Positions 1 to 7,632 are shown, counted from the stretch's first letter. The stretch: DNA of 16,057 nucleotides from an uncultured Eubacteriales bacterium (GCA_900540145.1 UQEW01000053.1:1-16057), one strand, 5' to 3'. The notes: generated from the sequence alone by a model not told the origin. Made by a program: numbers and translations.

Positions 1-109
1 CTTCTGATGACATGTCTTCGCGGCTTGTGTCATTTTTTCTGCTCTCTCTCACGCTGAAAGTTTTATTCTTTTTCTCAAACTCCCTAAGTCTTTTCCCCTT
101 TTTGCTCAT
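1..109 (-). CDS. divIC: Probable septum formation initiator (DivIC/FtsB-like), N-terminal part only
   Basis: An open frame begins with ATG at 109-107 and runs off the left edge after 36 codons. It starts MSKKGKRLREFEKKNK and is very rich in Lys, Arg, Glu and Ser, as expected of a short cytoplasmic tail before a transmembrane helix. A GGTGAG ribosome-binding site lies just upstream. The start overlaps the end of yabQ by 26 bases, so translational coupling is likely. The identification rests mainly on synteny: in spore-forming Firmicutes yabP-yabQ is normally followed by divIC, a bitopic membrane protein of the division complex. The membrane helix and coiled coil that would prove it lie outside the window, so the name is an inference. 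Confidence 0.6.
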   Translation of the reverse strand, partial: MSKKGKRLREFEKKNKTFSVRESRKNDTSREDMSSE

Positions 110-407
110 CTTTCTCACCGATATCAATTATACCATAAAAGAATTTTCTCCACAACCAAAGGCCAAAGGCAAAGCATACAAGGCCAAGGAAAGTAACCTT
201 ACCATTTTGGCAGTACATTAAAAAGTCAGCAGCCAACATGCCTATCACCAAATACCCGAAAATTCGAATTATGATCTTGCTGACTTTGCTTTTCTTTACA
301 ATTCGTTTGATAAATAAAGTAAAAAAATCATAAATCAAGGCTGCTGCCAGACCGCAATATGTCATAACTATAATCACGCATAGCTGACTCTTAATTAGCT
401 CCGTCAT
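84..407 (-). CDS. yabQ: Sporulation protein YabQ, small membrane protein
   Basis: A 107-residue protein with three hydrophobic segments at about residues 9-33, 46-64 and 70-85, separated by a basic loop (IKRIVKKSKVSK), and a charged C-terminal tail. Size and topology fit the short clostridial form of YabQ; the B. subtilis protein is longer. In B. subtilis YabQ is a mother-cell membrane protein needed for spore cortex formation. The ATG at 407 lies 4 bases after the yabP stop, with a GGGAAAGAG stretch upstream, and the 3' end overlaps the next gene. It is therefore the middle gene of a tight yabP-yabQ-divIC cluster. Primary sequence identity in this family is low, so the assignment relies on position plus topology. 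Confidence 0.8.
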   Translation of the reverse strand: MTELIKSQLCVIIVMTYCGLAAALIYDFFTLFIKRIVKKSKVSKIIIRIFGYLVIGMLAADFLMYCQNGKVTFLGLVCFAFGLWLWRKFFYGIIDIGEKDEQKGEKT

Positions 408-411
408 GACA

Positions 412-675
412 TTATCTCTTTCCCGGAAGCTTAAAAAATCTGTTTTTTTCCTTGATTTTCTTTTCTGTGTATGATAATGAACAAATCTTGCCTGTAACTA
501 TCAGCAGCCCTTCTTGAAGGTCTAACTTCTCTATATTCAGATTTTCTCCGGTAAGCTCAATGCCTCCATCCTGAAGATTCGCCCAAAGCGTATCTTCATC
601 AAATGCATCCACGTCTACAACTTGGCTGATAGTGATCTTTTCTCTGTTTTCTAAAGAAATATAATGGTTTTCCAT
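412..675 (-). CDS. yabP: Sporulation protein YabP
   Basis: An 87-residue YabP-family protein. It opens with MENHYISLENREKITIS, then an acidic V-D-A-F-D stretch, and has the family's pattern of a leucine-rich beta unit (GENLNIEKLDLQEGLLIVTGKI), a Tyr-containing strand, and a basic tail ending KLPGKR. In B. subtilis YabP is made in the mother cell under sigma-E and is needed for cortex assembly; family members resemble the spore-coat morphogenesis protein SpoVM/YqfC group in small size and compartment. I chose ATG at 675 over an in-frame upstream ATG at 726 because an AAAGGGG ribosome-binding site lies between them, although its spacing of about 14 bases is long. A terminator precedes the gene, so it should have its own promoter. 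Confidence 0.85.
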   Translation of the reverse strand: MENHYISLENREKITISQVVDVDAFDEDTLWANLQDGGIELTGENLNIEKLDLQEGLLIVTGKICSLSYTEKKIKEKNRFFKLPGKR

Positions 676-699
676 AATCTGTATACATTCCCCTTTCTT

Positions 700-745
700 T
701 GATGAATGTATATAGATTATATGCAAAACACAGGCCGGTTAAGAA
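700..745 (-). promoter_or_regulatory. Candidate yabP promoter region
   Basis: Between the terminator at 732-752 and the yabP ribosome-binding site the minus strand carries a perfect TATAAT (721-716), but no good -35 for sigma-A. The same stretch has a sigma-E-like -35 element, GCATATA, and a sigma-E-like -10 element, TATACATT. These two are not at the canonical 13-15 base spacing from one another. Because yabP of B. subtilis is a sigma-E gene, a mother-cell promoter is expected here, but the sequence does not decide which sigma factor is used. Confidence 0.3.
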
Positions 746-752
746 CCGGCCT
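725..752 (-). terminator. Rho-independent terminator after the M23 peptidase gene
   Basis: A perfect 9-bp stem (732-740 with 744-752) of A plus GGCCGGTT closes on a 3-base loop and is followed on the minus strand by GTGTTTT. It begins 12 bases after the stop codon of the peptidase gene, so it ends the gdpP-to-peptidase unit and separates it from yabP. Strong GC stem with a modest T-run. Confidence 0.85.
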
Positions 753-763
753 TGTAATAAATA

Positions 764-2428
764 TTATACGTAGTTAGCCGGATTTACTGTTCTTCCATTG
801 ATATGGATTTCGAAGTGACAATGCGGTCCGGTACTTCTTCCGGTATTTCCGACCAAACCAATGGTTTGTCCCTGATAAACCTTATCTCCTGCCGATACCA
901 GCAACTGACTGCAGTGTGCATATAACGTCTGAGTATTGGCTCCGTGATTTATGATTATCATATATCCATAATTGCTATGCCACCCTGCCTTAGTAACTGT
1001 TCCTCCATCGGCCGCTCTTATCGGTGTTCCGGTAGAAGCCGCCAAGTCTATACCTTCATGCATTCTGCCCCATCTATAGCCGTATCCTGCATAAATTCCT
1101 ACGCTTACAGGCCTTATAAATGTTCCTGTTCCTATTGTAGGAGGTACTTCTCTGGTTCCTTTTATTATTATTTCATTTACCGGTTCTATGATAACTTCCG
1201 TACTTAAGTCTTCTCTTTCTACAACTTGTCCGTTATGTTTGGTCAACCTTGCGGTAACGCTGGCTCTTCCGTTGGAACCGCTCCTGCTTACGTAGGTTTC
1301 TCCTTCATAATAAGCGTCCGATTCCTGATATTCCGTTTCATACGGAATGCTTTCAGCCATGGTAGAAACCTCTATCGTCTCCACTGTAAGCAATGGGATT
1401 TCTTCCTGTGAGTTAAGAGTATCGCCTACGTGAAGCATAGTATCTTCAGAAAGCCCAGGGTTCATCTCTTGCAGCTGGCTCAAACTTACTCCCAGTTTGT
1501 CGCAGATGCCGTACAAACTATCGCCCTCAACTACAGTATATACTGTGGCTTCTTGTCCTCCGCTTCTTATTGATTCAACAGCTCTTTCGAAGCTGGATAC
1601 ATTAGTAAGCTTTGTACTGTATGGTTCTATCGTAACGTCTTCCACAAATCCCACATATTCATACTCTACATCATCATCTTTTTTCGTATAAATATTGCGT
1701 ATTTCCTCTAAAACGTTGTTAGCAACTTGTTCGCTTTCAACTATGGCGATAACCTCTCCATCGGATTTTATTGCATAAGCTTCCGTCTGGATTTCATCCA
1801 TATAAGTAAACCGTCTCAGTACTTGATCACTGCTGTCAATTTCTCTTCCATATGAAACTACATGCCTAAATGTAATATCTGTTTCAGGGTCTATCTGGAT
1901 GTTTGTACCGTATTCCATGGACAGCTCATCGTTTACAATGTCCAATATTTCTAAAACGTCGGACTGCTCTTTTACAATGCCCAGCGGTCTTCCGTTATAT
2001 GAATATTCATAATCCGTAGCCCATGCGTATACTCCGACCATGCCTGTAATTGCCAGTACGATTATAGATGCATCCTTGATTATTGCTCTTTTGTGTTCTA
2101 TAACCCTAAGTCTTCCGTCATGGAGCTTTCTTCCACTGATAACGAGAACTTTAAGTACAAACCATTCGGCTATATCGCCGGCCAAATCGACGGCATTTAC
2201 AAGTGAAGCGCATATTGAAATAAGCAAATTCCATCCTGCATCGGCAATTTTGCCTATTTCATCACATATTTCGTCTACAGCTTCTATTGAATTCCCTGCA
2301 ATAGCTATCGTTTTGTTCCAGAGTTCTTTCTTGTTTGCCTTTTTTATTTTCTTTTTCTCGTTTACTGGATTATCTTCTTTTTCCGGGGGGTTTTCTTTTA
2401 TCTTTTTTCTGAAGATAAATTTTGCCAT
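764..2428 (-). CDS. Membrane-anchored LysM-G5-M23 peptidoglycan endopeptidase
   Basis: A 554-residue protein. Residues 1-50 are highly charged; residues about 64-98 are hydrophobic to amphipathic; a clear membrane segment lies at about 117-136 (ASIIVLAITGMVGVYAWA). The outer part holds a LysM domain (about 296-340: YTVVEGDSLYGICDKLGVS), a G5-like domain (about 347-424) and a C-terminal M23 domain (about 435-554). The zinc ligands are visible: H457 and D461 in HEGID, and H538 in GPHCHFE, with H505 in LYAH. M23 enzymes cut peptide cross-bridges in the wall; LysM and G5 bind glycans. Start at 2428 was chosen for an AGGAG site 10 bases upstream, in preference to an in-frame codon at 2467. The gene overlaps the 3' end of the dnaD-like gene by 31 bases and is followed by a terminator. 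Substrate bond and whether it acts in growth or sporulation are unknown. Confidence 0.9.
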   Translation of the reverse strand: MAKFIFRKKIKENPPEKEDNPVNEKKKIKKANKKELWNKTIAIAGNSIEAVDEICDEIGKIADAGWNLLISICASLVNAVDLAGDIAEWFVLKVLVISGRKLHDGRLRVIEHKRAIIKDASIIVLAITGMVGVYAWATDYEYSYNGRPLGIVKEQSDVLEILDIVNDELSMEYGTNIQIDPETDITFRHVVSYGREIDSSDQVLRRFTYMDEIQTEAYAIKSDGEVIAIVESEQVANNVLEEIRNIYTKKDDDVEYEYVGFVEDVTIEPYSTKLTNVSSFERAVESIRSGGQEATVYTVVEGDSLYGICDKLGVSLSQLQEMNPGLSEDTMLHVGDTLNSQEEIPLLTVETIEVSTMAESIPYETEYQESDAYYEGETYVSRSGSNGRASVTARLTKHNGQVVEREDLSTEVIIEPVNEIIIKGTREVPPTIGTGTFIRPVSVGIYAGYGYRWGRMHEGIDLAASTGTPIRAADGGTVTKAGWHSNYGYMIIINHGANTQTLYAHCSQLLVSAGDKVYQGQTIGLVGNTGRSTGPHCHFEIHINGRTVNPANYV

Positions 2429-3696
2429 ATTTCTGCTTCTCCTATTCGCTGTTTTGTGCATGAGCAACGGGTTCCGTCTTCCGTAATCCCCGTGTCATTG
2501 CATTTACTGCAAGAATATTTGATGTCTGTATAATCTTCTTCAAAATTATTTTCTGTAAGCAATACAGCCCTTTCTTCTTCCAAAAGATTCATAAGCTGTT
2601 TTGCTTCATTTCTTGCTTTTAAATCTCCTCCAAGAACACTCTTTGATACTTTCTTTCCCAGCTCTAAAAGCTGTCCATCTATCTCTGCAACTCTAGGTAT
2701 TTTGTTGTAGATTTCTTTTTTTCTTTCTTCTGCTTCTTCCTCTGCCTTTTTTCTGAGATATTCATAATATCTGTTCAAGTCGGCTTGAGTAACGGTTACT
2801 TTGCTGTTCACATTCCGACCGTCAGCTTTAGCTTCTTCATACCATTTCTCTAGTATTCCATTTACATACCGCACATTCGGCGTCGGTATAAATGAGCCCT
2901 TGCAACACGCGTCAATGACTCTTTCCATGTTGAAGCCCATCTCATCAAACCATTTATCTATTATTTCTCTCTCTGCTTTTGTAACTCCCCTGTTAATACC
3001 TAAGTTTTGAAGAACTGTTTTGTATCTGGCAAAGCTTTGCTCTATATTTTCAAGATGAGCTTTTACATCTTCCTCTGTCTTTAAACCGTTTTCAGTCCAT
3101 TGAGTAACTACCTTGCTGATGTAGCTAAACCCTGTCTTTCCTTTTTCAAAGCAATAAGCCACAGCCGCCAAAACAACCTCTTTCGTCGCTCCCAGCTCTT
3201 CTACCCAGGAAAAGGTTTCTCTGGTCTCTTTGGCTGAAAGAGGCGAACCTTTTATTTTTTCTACTTCATAAAGTACATCTTTAAGGTCATTATCGTAGAC
3301 CGGCGCATTTTCATAAGTCATTTCAAAAGCTTCTTCATCTTTATTTTCATATGAAATGCTTTCACCGTCGTTTTCTATGCCATACATCAGGCTTCTTAAA
3401 TTTTTAAATTCTATATCATACTCCGAAGAAAAGCTGCCTTTCTGATGTTTTTTTTCTATCACACCCATGCCGGCCCAATAGTCCCATGCCTCCTCTATCT
3501 GTTTTGAGGTAAGCTTGAGTTGCTTTCCCATCTCTTTATATGTCATGTCTTCTTGGTATTGGCTGTAAAGGAGTCCGTATAAATACACCTTCACGTAGTC
3601 TCCCGGAGCTTCAGGCATATATTCATTTATAAATATGTTTTCCACATCGGTAGAAAGCAAATAAAAATCTTTTATCTTTTCTCTCTTAAAACTCAT
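2398..3696 (-). CDS. DnaD/DnaB-family primosome protein with C-terminal Cys cluster
   Basis: A 432-residue protein with an N-terminal winged-helix-like region (about 1-85: MTYKEMGKQLKLTSKQIEEAWDYW). Two DnaD-type helical repeats follow, each ending in the Y-x-x-x-[IV]-x-x-W signature: one at about 155-212 (YISKVVTQW) and one at about 237-288 (YVNGILEKW). Then come a long charged coiled-coil-like stretch (about 305-380) and a Cys cluster C396-x2-C399-x11-C411-x-C413. Two repeats is the architecture of B. subtilis DnaB (the helicase-loading protein) rather than DnaD. The Cys cluster resembles the N-terminal zinc motif of DnaI/DnaC helicase loaders. The role is presumably replication restart or helicase loading. 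The start at 3696 overlaps the DUF1858 stop by 11 bases, with a weak GAAGAG site. Confidence 0.85.
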   Translation of the reverse strand: MSFKREKIKDFYLLSTDVENIFINEYMPEAPGDYVKVYLYGLLYSQYQEDMTYKEMGKQLKLTSKQIEEAWDYWAGMGVIEKKHQKGSFSSEYDIEFKNLRSLMYGIENDGESISYENKDEEAFEMTYENAPVYDNDLKDVLYEVEKIKGSPLSAKETRETFSWVEELGATKEVVLAAVAYCFEKGKTGFSYISKVVTQWTENGLKTEEDVKAHLENIEQSFARYKTVLQNLGINRGVTKAEREIIDKWFDEMGFNMERVIDACCKGSFIPTPNVRYVNGILEKWYEEAKADGRNVNSKVTVTQADLNRYYEYLRKKAEEEAEERKKEIYNKIPRVAEIDGQLLELGKKVSKSVLGGDLKARNEAKQLMNLLEEERAVLLTENNFEEDYTDIKYSCSKCNDTGITEDGTRCSCTKQRIGEAEIWQNLSSEKR

Positions 3697-3898
3697 TATC
3701 TCTTCTGCTTTCGTTTTCTTCGTTTAAGTCGGCAAGCAGTTTTTCAAGATTTACACCATGCCCCTTTGCCGCCTCTTCAAGAGTTTCTCTATATGCTCCC
3801 GGACAGCCTGAACAAGTCATGAAATACTTTTCAAAGATTTTCTCATAATTTCCCTCAAGCTCCAGTACTTGAGATATGGTCATATCTTTGGTAATCAT
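3686..3898 (-). CDS. DUF1858 domain protein, small CxxC protein
   Basis: A 70-residue protein that is entirely one DUF1858 domain (hybrid-cluster-protein-associated disulfide domain). It has the opening MITKDMTISQVLELEGN, a Phe/Tyr-rich helix, the C29-S-G-C32-P-G motif and the ending L-E-E-A-A-K-G-H-G-V-N-L-E-K-L-L-A-D-L. The family is common in anaerobes and the CxxC pair is thought to be redox active or metal binding; no reaction is established. An excellent ribosome-binding site, GGAGG with 7-base spacing, precedes the ATG at 3898 and lies just past the dnaB stop. It sits between the helicase gene and the dnaD-like gene and overlaps the latter. Whether that place reflects function or only operon hitch-hiking is open. 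Confidence 0.9.
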   Translation of the reverse strand: MITKDMTISQVLELEGNYEKIFEKYFMTCSGCPGAYRETLEEAAKGHGVNLEKLLADLNEENESRRDNEF

Positions 3899-3910
3899 TT
3901 TGTACCTCCA

Positions 3911-5224
3911 TCATAACGCTTTGTCGCTGAACTTGGTGTATCTAGCCACCCACGTAAGTTCCAGCCTTTCAGTAGGGCCGCTTCTGTGCTTCGCCAAATT
4001 GACTTCACAAACACCTGGTTTCTCACTGTTTTCGTTATAATAATCATCTCTGTATAAAAAGATGACTATATCGGCGTCTTGTTCGATAGAGCCGGATTCT
4101 CTTAAATCCGACAACATCGGTCTTTTATCTTGTCTTTGCTCGGGTGCTCTTGACAGCTGGGAAAGTACGATAACAGGACAATCCATCTCTCTTGCCAGTA
4201 ACTTTAAATGCCGTGAAAGGGCGCTGACCTCTTGCTGGCGGCTGTCTGCCCGGCCGTCAAAAGTCATCAGTTGAAGATAGTCTATTACTACAAGGTCAAG
4301 ACCCTGCTCTGCTTTAAGCCTTCTGCATTTATTCCGCATCTCCATTATAGAAATTCCCGGAGTATCGTCTATTACTATCTTTGTCTCATTTAATTCATCA
4401 AGGGCAACGTTTATTCTGTCCCAATCCTTTCTCTCTAAATTCCCTTTTTTAAGTTTTTCAGATTCAACTCTTGCCTGCATGGCTATTAACCTTTGCCCCA
4501 GTTGCTCCTGTGACATTTCCAAACTGAATATCAATACAGAAGCCTTTGCTTTAACTGCGCTTTGTGCCGCAACGTTTAAAGCAAATGCTGTTTTTCCCAT
4601 GCCTGGCCTAGCCGCTATTATTATCAAATCTGATTTTTGCAAGCCGGAAGTTTTTTCATCCAAAGCTTTAAATCCTGTAGGAAGTCCTATAACATTTCCC
4701 TGATTTCTTTCGGCCTCATCAATCATCTTGAGATTTTTCATCAATACGTCTTGAATCTTGGCATAATCATTTTTTTGACGCTTTTGCGCAATGCGGAAAA
4801 TGCTGGCTTCTGCGGCATTTATCAGTCCTTCTGTGTCTTCTTTATCTTCATATCCTTTTGCCGCTATTTCTTCCGAAGCAAAAATCAATTGCCGCATCAT
4901 AGCTTTTTCTGCGACTATTTTAGCATAATCCCCTGCGTTGGCAGTTGAAGGGACTTCAGAAGTAAGTGTCCCAATATATGTTCTTCCGCCTACCATATCC
5001 AAAGCTTTTTGTTTTTTCAAGTCCTCACATACGGTAAGCATATCTACTGAAATATTCTCTCGGTACAACCTCATTATTGAATTGAATATTTCCCTATGGC
5101 TTTCATTATAGAAATCTTCGGCCCTAACTTCTTCTGCTACGTCCATTAAAGCTTCTTTGCTGAGCATACACGCTCCAAGCGCTGACCTTTCCGCTTCTTC
5201 ATTGTGTGGCGGTATTCTTTCCAT
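3911..5224 (-). CDS. dnaB: Replicative DNA helicase DnaB (DnaC of Bacillus)
   Basis: A 437-residue hexameric 5'-3' replicative helicase with the N-terminal domain at about 1-130 (opening MERIPPHNEEAERSALG) and a RecA-like ATPase domain at about 175-437. Visible motifs are Walker A ARPGMGKT (205-212, K211), Walker B LDLVVIDYLQLM (D315), the SDLRESGSIEQDAD segment (about 372-385) and the basic KHRSGPT near the C-terminus. Length matches the family and there is no intein. ATG at 5224 was chosen because GGGAG lies 6 bases upstream and the resulting N-terminus matches the family; an in-frame ATG at 5281 would overlap rplI. It follows rplI by 43 bases, the usual gdpP-rplI-dnaB order of Firmicutes. 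Confidence 0.97.
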   Translation of the reverse strand: MERIPPHNEEAERSALGACMLSKEALMDVAEEVRAEDFYNESHREIFNSIMRLYRENISVDMLTVCEDLKKQKALDMVGGRTYIGTLTSEVPSTANAGDYAKIVAEKAMMRQLIFASEEIAAKGYEDKEDTEGLINAAEASIFRIAQKRQKNDYAKIQDVLMKNLKMIDEAERNQGNVIGLPTGFKALDEKTSGLQKSDLIIIAARPGMGKTAFALNVAAQSAVKAKASVLIFSLEMSQEQLGQRLIAMQARVESEKLKKGNLERKDWDRINVALDELNETKIVIDDTPGISIMEMRNKCRRLKAEQGLDLVVIDYLQLMTFDGRADSRQQEVSALSRHLKLLAREMDCPVIVLSQLSRAPEQRQDKRPMLSDLRESGSIEQDADIVIFLYRDDYYNENSEKPGVCEVNLAKHRSGPTERLELTWVARYTKFSDKAL

Positions 5225-5267
5225 ACTCTTCTCCCATAAATTTATGTTAAAGAATTTTGGTTTGAAA

Positions 5268-5714
5268 TTATTCAGCCTCAACTATCACTTTTAATTGGGC
5301 GCTGACTTCGAAGTATAATTTTACGTTTACTGTTGTTTCGCCTGTTTGCTTTATAGGCGCTTCCATTTGAATCTTCTTTTTATCCACGTCAATACCGTGC
5401 TGCTTGTTTAAAGCTTCAGCGATATCTTTTGAGGTTATGGAGCCGAATATCTTGCCTCCGTCTCCGGCTTTCGTTTTTATGGTTACAGAAAGTTCGCTTA
5501 TCTTTTTTGCTTGTTCTTCAGCGCGAGCCTTTTCTTCAGCTTTTTTTTCAGCTGCTATAGCCTTTTGTTTTTCGAGACTTCTTATGTTTCCCTCCGTGGC
5601 TTCTTTTGCATATCCCTTAGGCAGCAACATATTTCTTGCATATCCGTCGCTTACCTTAACCACATCTCCGGCTTTTCCAGTTCCTTTAACATCTCTATTT
5701 AAAATAACTATCAT
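5268..5714 (-). CDS. rplI: 50S ribosomal protein L9
   Basis: A 148-residue protein matching the bacterial L9 length. The N-terminal domain opens MIVILNRDVKGTGKAGDVV and carries the conserved G-Y-A-R-N-[MY]-L-[LI]-P-K-G-Y-A signature (about 24-36). A long Lys/Glu/Ala-rich connecting helix (about 40-75) leads to the C-terminal domain (KAGDGGKIFGSITSKDIAEAL). L9 sits at the base of the L1 stalk and helps keep reading frame. Its ATG overlaps the gdpP stop as ATGA and its GGAGG site lies inside the last gdpP codons, so the two genes are probably translationally coupled. Confidence 0.98.
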   Translation of the reverse strand: MIVILNRDVKGTGKAGDVVKVSDGYARNMLLPKGYAKEATEGNIRSLEKQKAIAAEKKAEEKARAEEQAKKISELSVTIKTKAGDGGKIFGSITSKDIAEALNKQHGIDVDKKKIQMEAPIKQTGETTVNVKLYFEVSAQLKVIVEAE

Positions 5715-7468
5715 TGTCCAACCTCCATTATTTCAAGTATTCTTCTGATAGCCTCTCCAGGTGAAATATCTACTTGAGCGGCAGCAGTAGTAAGGTGTCC
5801 GCCGCCGTTAAATTTCTCCATAACGGTCTGTACGTTTACTTCTCCAAGAGACCTTGCGCTTATTACCGTTCTTCCCTCCCCGTTTACTCCGGCTACAAAG
5901 CTGGCTTTTACGCCTCTTACGGTTAAAAGCTGGTCAGCTACCTGAGCACAAATCACTTGTTCGTCTGGATGCGCTTTTCCGCACAGAGAAACCACAATTC
6001 CTTCTTTATAAAAAATTGCTTCCGCTAACGCTTTGGCTCTTATAGTAAAGCTTTCTTTTTCTTCTTGGAAAAATCTGCTTACCTCTGTTGGGTCCGCTCC
6101 TTGCCTTCTCAGCCAAGCAGCAGCTTCGAAAGTTCTTACTCCGGCTTTTACTGTAAAACCGTTAGTATCTATGGTGATTCCAGCCAATAACGCTTCTGCC
6201 TCCAACTTTATCAGTGCCTTTTTGCTGGTCATATATTGAAGAATTTCCGTAACCAGCTCACATGTAGAAGAAGCGTACGATTCCATATAAGCTAAAACCG
6301 GGTTTTCGATAAATTCTTCTACACGACGGTGATGGTCTATGACTACCACTCTCTCACATATTTCAAGAAGTTCAGGGCATTCAACCATGCTTGGTCTGTG
6401 AGTATCCAAAACAATGACTAAGCTTTCTTTATCCGCTAAAGCTTTAGCTTTTTCGCTATTTATGAATCTATATTCATCACTCTCTTTTGCTTGTTTAAAT
6501 ATGATTTGCAGAGCATCTTTGTAATTGTCTATAACTATATATGGCTCCACATCTCTTATGGCACACAGTCTCATTACTCCTAAGGCCGCACCGAAACAAT
6601 CCATATCAGGATTTGAGTGGCCCATTATAAATATCTTCTTTGATTGGTCTATCAGTTGTTTTAATGCGTGGCCTACGATTCTGGATTTTCCTTTATTTCT
6701 TTTTTCTACGGTTTGTAATGTTCCGCCAAAGTATTCTATTTTTCTGTTGCGTTTAACTACTGCCTGGTCTCCTCCTCTTCCTAAGGCCAAGTCTAAAGCT
6801 GCGTCTGCATATTCTTCAGTTTCAGCAGGATTCTTTCCACCTGCGCCTACTCCTATACTCAGGCTTGCAGGAAAATCAGCGCTGGTATCTAGATCCCTTA
6901 CTTCATCTAAAATACTAAACTTCAAGTTTATCAATTTATCTAAAAAGTATTGTTCAAAAGTTACTATATAAATGTTGTCATCTATCTCGTTTATGCTGGC
7001 ATTAGCTTTCTCTGCCCATTTTCTTATTATTCTGTCTATGGCATTGGTAAGATTTTGCCTTTCCTGAGCCGTCATATCTGCTATAAGTTCATCGTAATTA
7101 TCTACTTGAATTTTAGCGATACACAGTTTTTCATCATTGTATTTTTCCTTCAGCTCTTCAAAAGTTGTTATGTCATTAAACAACACCGAAAGCAATTGTT
7201 CTCCGTCTTCATCGATAAGTTTTGTAACCAGCCTAAATGCTTTATCGTTTCTTTTAATTATAGGATATTGTTCACTGGCGGCGGCTTCAAAAAGCTCCGC
7301 GACCTTTACTCCTGTAAGCGTAAAAATATCGCTGTCAACTATTTCATCATATATAAATACTTCATTTATCCTATCGCTTGCACTTAAAACTTTACCTTGT
7401 CTGTTGATAACGCAGATAGGTAACGGAACATAAGACGATATGACTTTTTTATTGGACATATTTGCCAT
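5711..7468 (-). CDS. gdpP: GdpP-type DHH-DHHA1 cyclic-di-AMP phosphodiesterase without membrane helices
   Basis: A 585-residue protein with a PAS-like domain (about 10-105), a degenerate GGDEF domain (about 114-245, with EIDDNIY where the signature should be), a DHH domain and a C-terminal DHHA1 domain. Catalytic residues visible are H284, N286, D288 and D290 (HSNPDMD), D355 (LDTHRP), D378-H-H (IDHH), D434 (ITIDTNGF) and the GGGH loop at 555-558. GdpP/YybT hydrolyses c-di-AMP to pApA, governing potassium and wall homeostasis. Usual GdpP is about 650-660 residues with two N-terminal membrane helices. Here they are absent, and an in-frame stop at 7531-7529 rules out a nearby extension. ATG at 7468 was chosen for GGAG 6 bases upstream; an in-frame ATG at 7519 adds no membrane helix. 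It leads the rplI-dnaB operon. Confidence 0.93.
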   Translation of the reverse strand: MANMSNKKVISSYVPLPICVINRQGKVLSASDRINEVFIYDEIVDSDIFTLTGVKVAELFEAAASEQYPIIKRNDKAFRLVTKLIDEDGEQLLSVLFNDITTFEELKEKYNDEKLCIAKIQVDNYDELIADMTAQERQNLTNAIDRIIRKWAEKANASINEIDDNIYIVTFEQYFLDKLINLKFSILDEVRDLDTSADFPASLSIGVGAGGKNPAETEEYADAALDLALGRGGDQAVVKRNRKIEYFGGTLQTVEKRNKGKSRIVGHALKQLIDQSKKIFIMGHSNPDMDCFGAALGVMRLCAIRDVEPYIVIDNYKDALQIIFKQAKESDEYRFINSEKAKALADKESLVIVLDTHRPSMVECPELLEICERVVVIDHHRRVEEFIENPVLAYMESYASSTCELVTEILQYMTSKKALIKLEAEALLAGITIDTNGFTVKAGVRTFEAAAWLRRQGADPTEVSRFFQEEKESFTIRAKALAEAIFYKEGIVVSLCGKAHPDEQVICAQVADQLLTVRGVKASFVAGVNGEGRTVISARSLGEVNVQTVMEKFNGGGHLTTAAAQVDISPGEAIRRILEIMEVGQ

Positions 7469-7531
7469 AATACTCTCCGTTCTTTTCAGGCGAGAATAAA
7501 CACATAAATATTTTAACATTCGCCCTTCTTA

Positions 7532-7560
7532 ATTAAGTGTTGTTTTTGTGATAATCTCAA
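7532..7560 (-). promoter_or_regulatory. Candidate sigma-A promoter for gdpP
   Basis: On the minus strand TTGAGA (7560-7555, 5 of 6 to consensus) is followed after 17 bases by CTTAAT (7537-7532, 4 of 6). Spacing is ideal and it lies about 60 bases before the gdpP ATG, in the only sizeable gap upstream of this six-gene unit. The surrounding AT-rich DNA makes chance matches easy; a TATAAT also occurs at about 7590-7580 without a -35. Confidence 0.35.
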
Positions 7561-7632
7561 TATGTTAAAGTTTTTATTATATTATAATATCATATTTACA
7601 GCTTTTTTTCATCTACAAGATATAGTGTGTTT

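Noticed and set aside
2040..2486. Plus-strand open frame of 148 codons with a hydrophobic product
   Set aside because: It is antisense to the charged and hydrophobic N-terminal region of the M23 protein and the end of the dnaD-like gene; its Phe-rich end is the complement of AAA/GAA codons.
7570..7600. AT-only palindrome ATATTATAATAT between the SprT-like gene and gdpP
   Set aside because: Chance palindromes are common in such AT-rich DNA, and there is no T-run or GC stem for a terminator.
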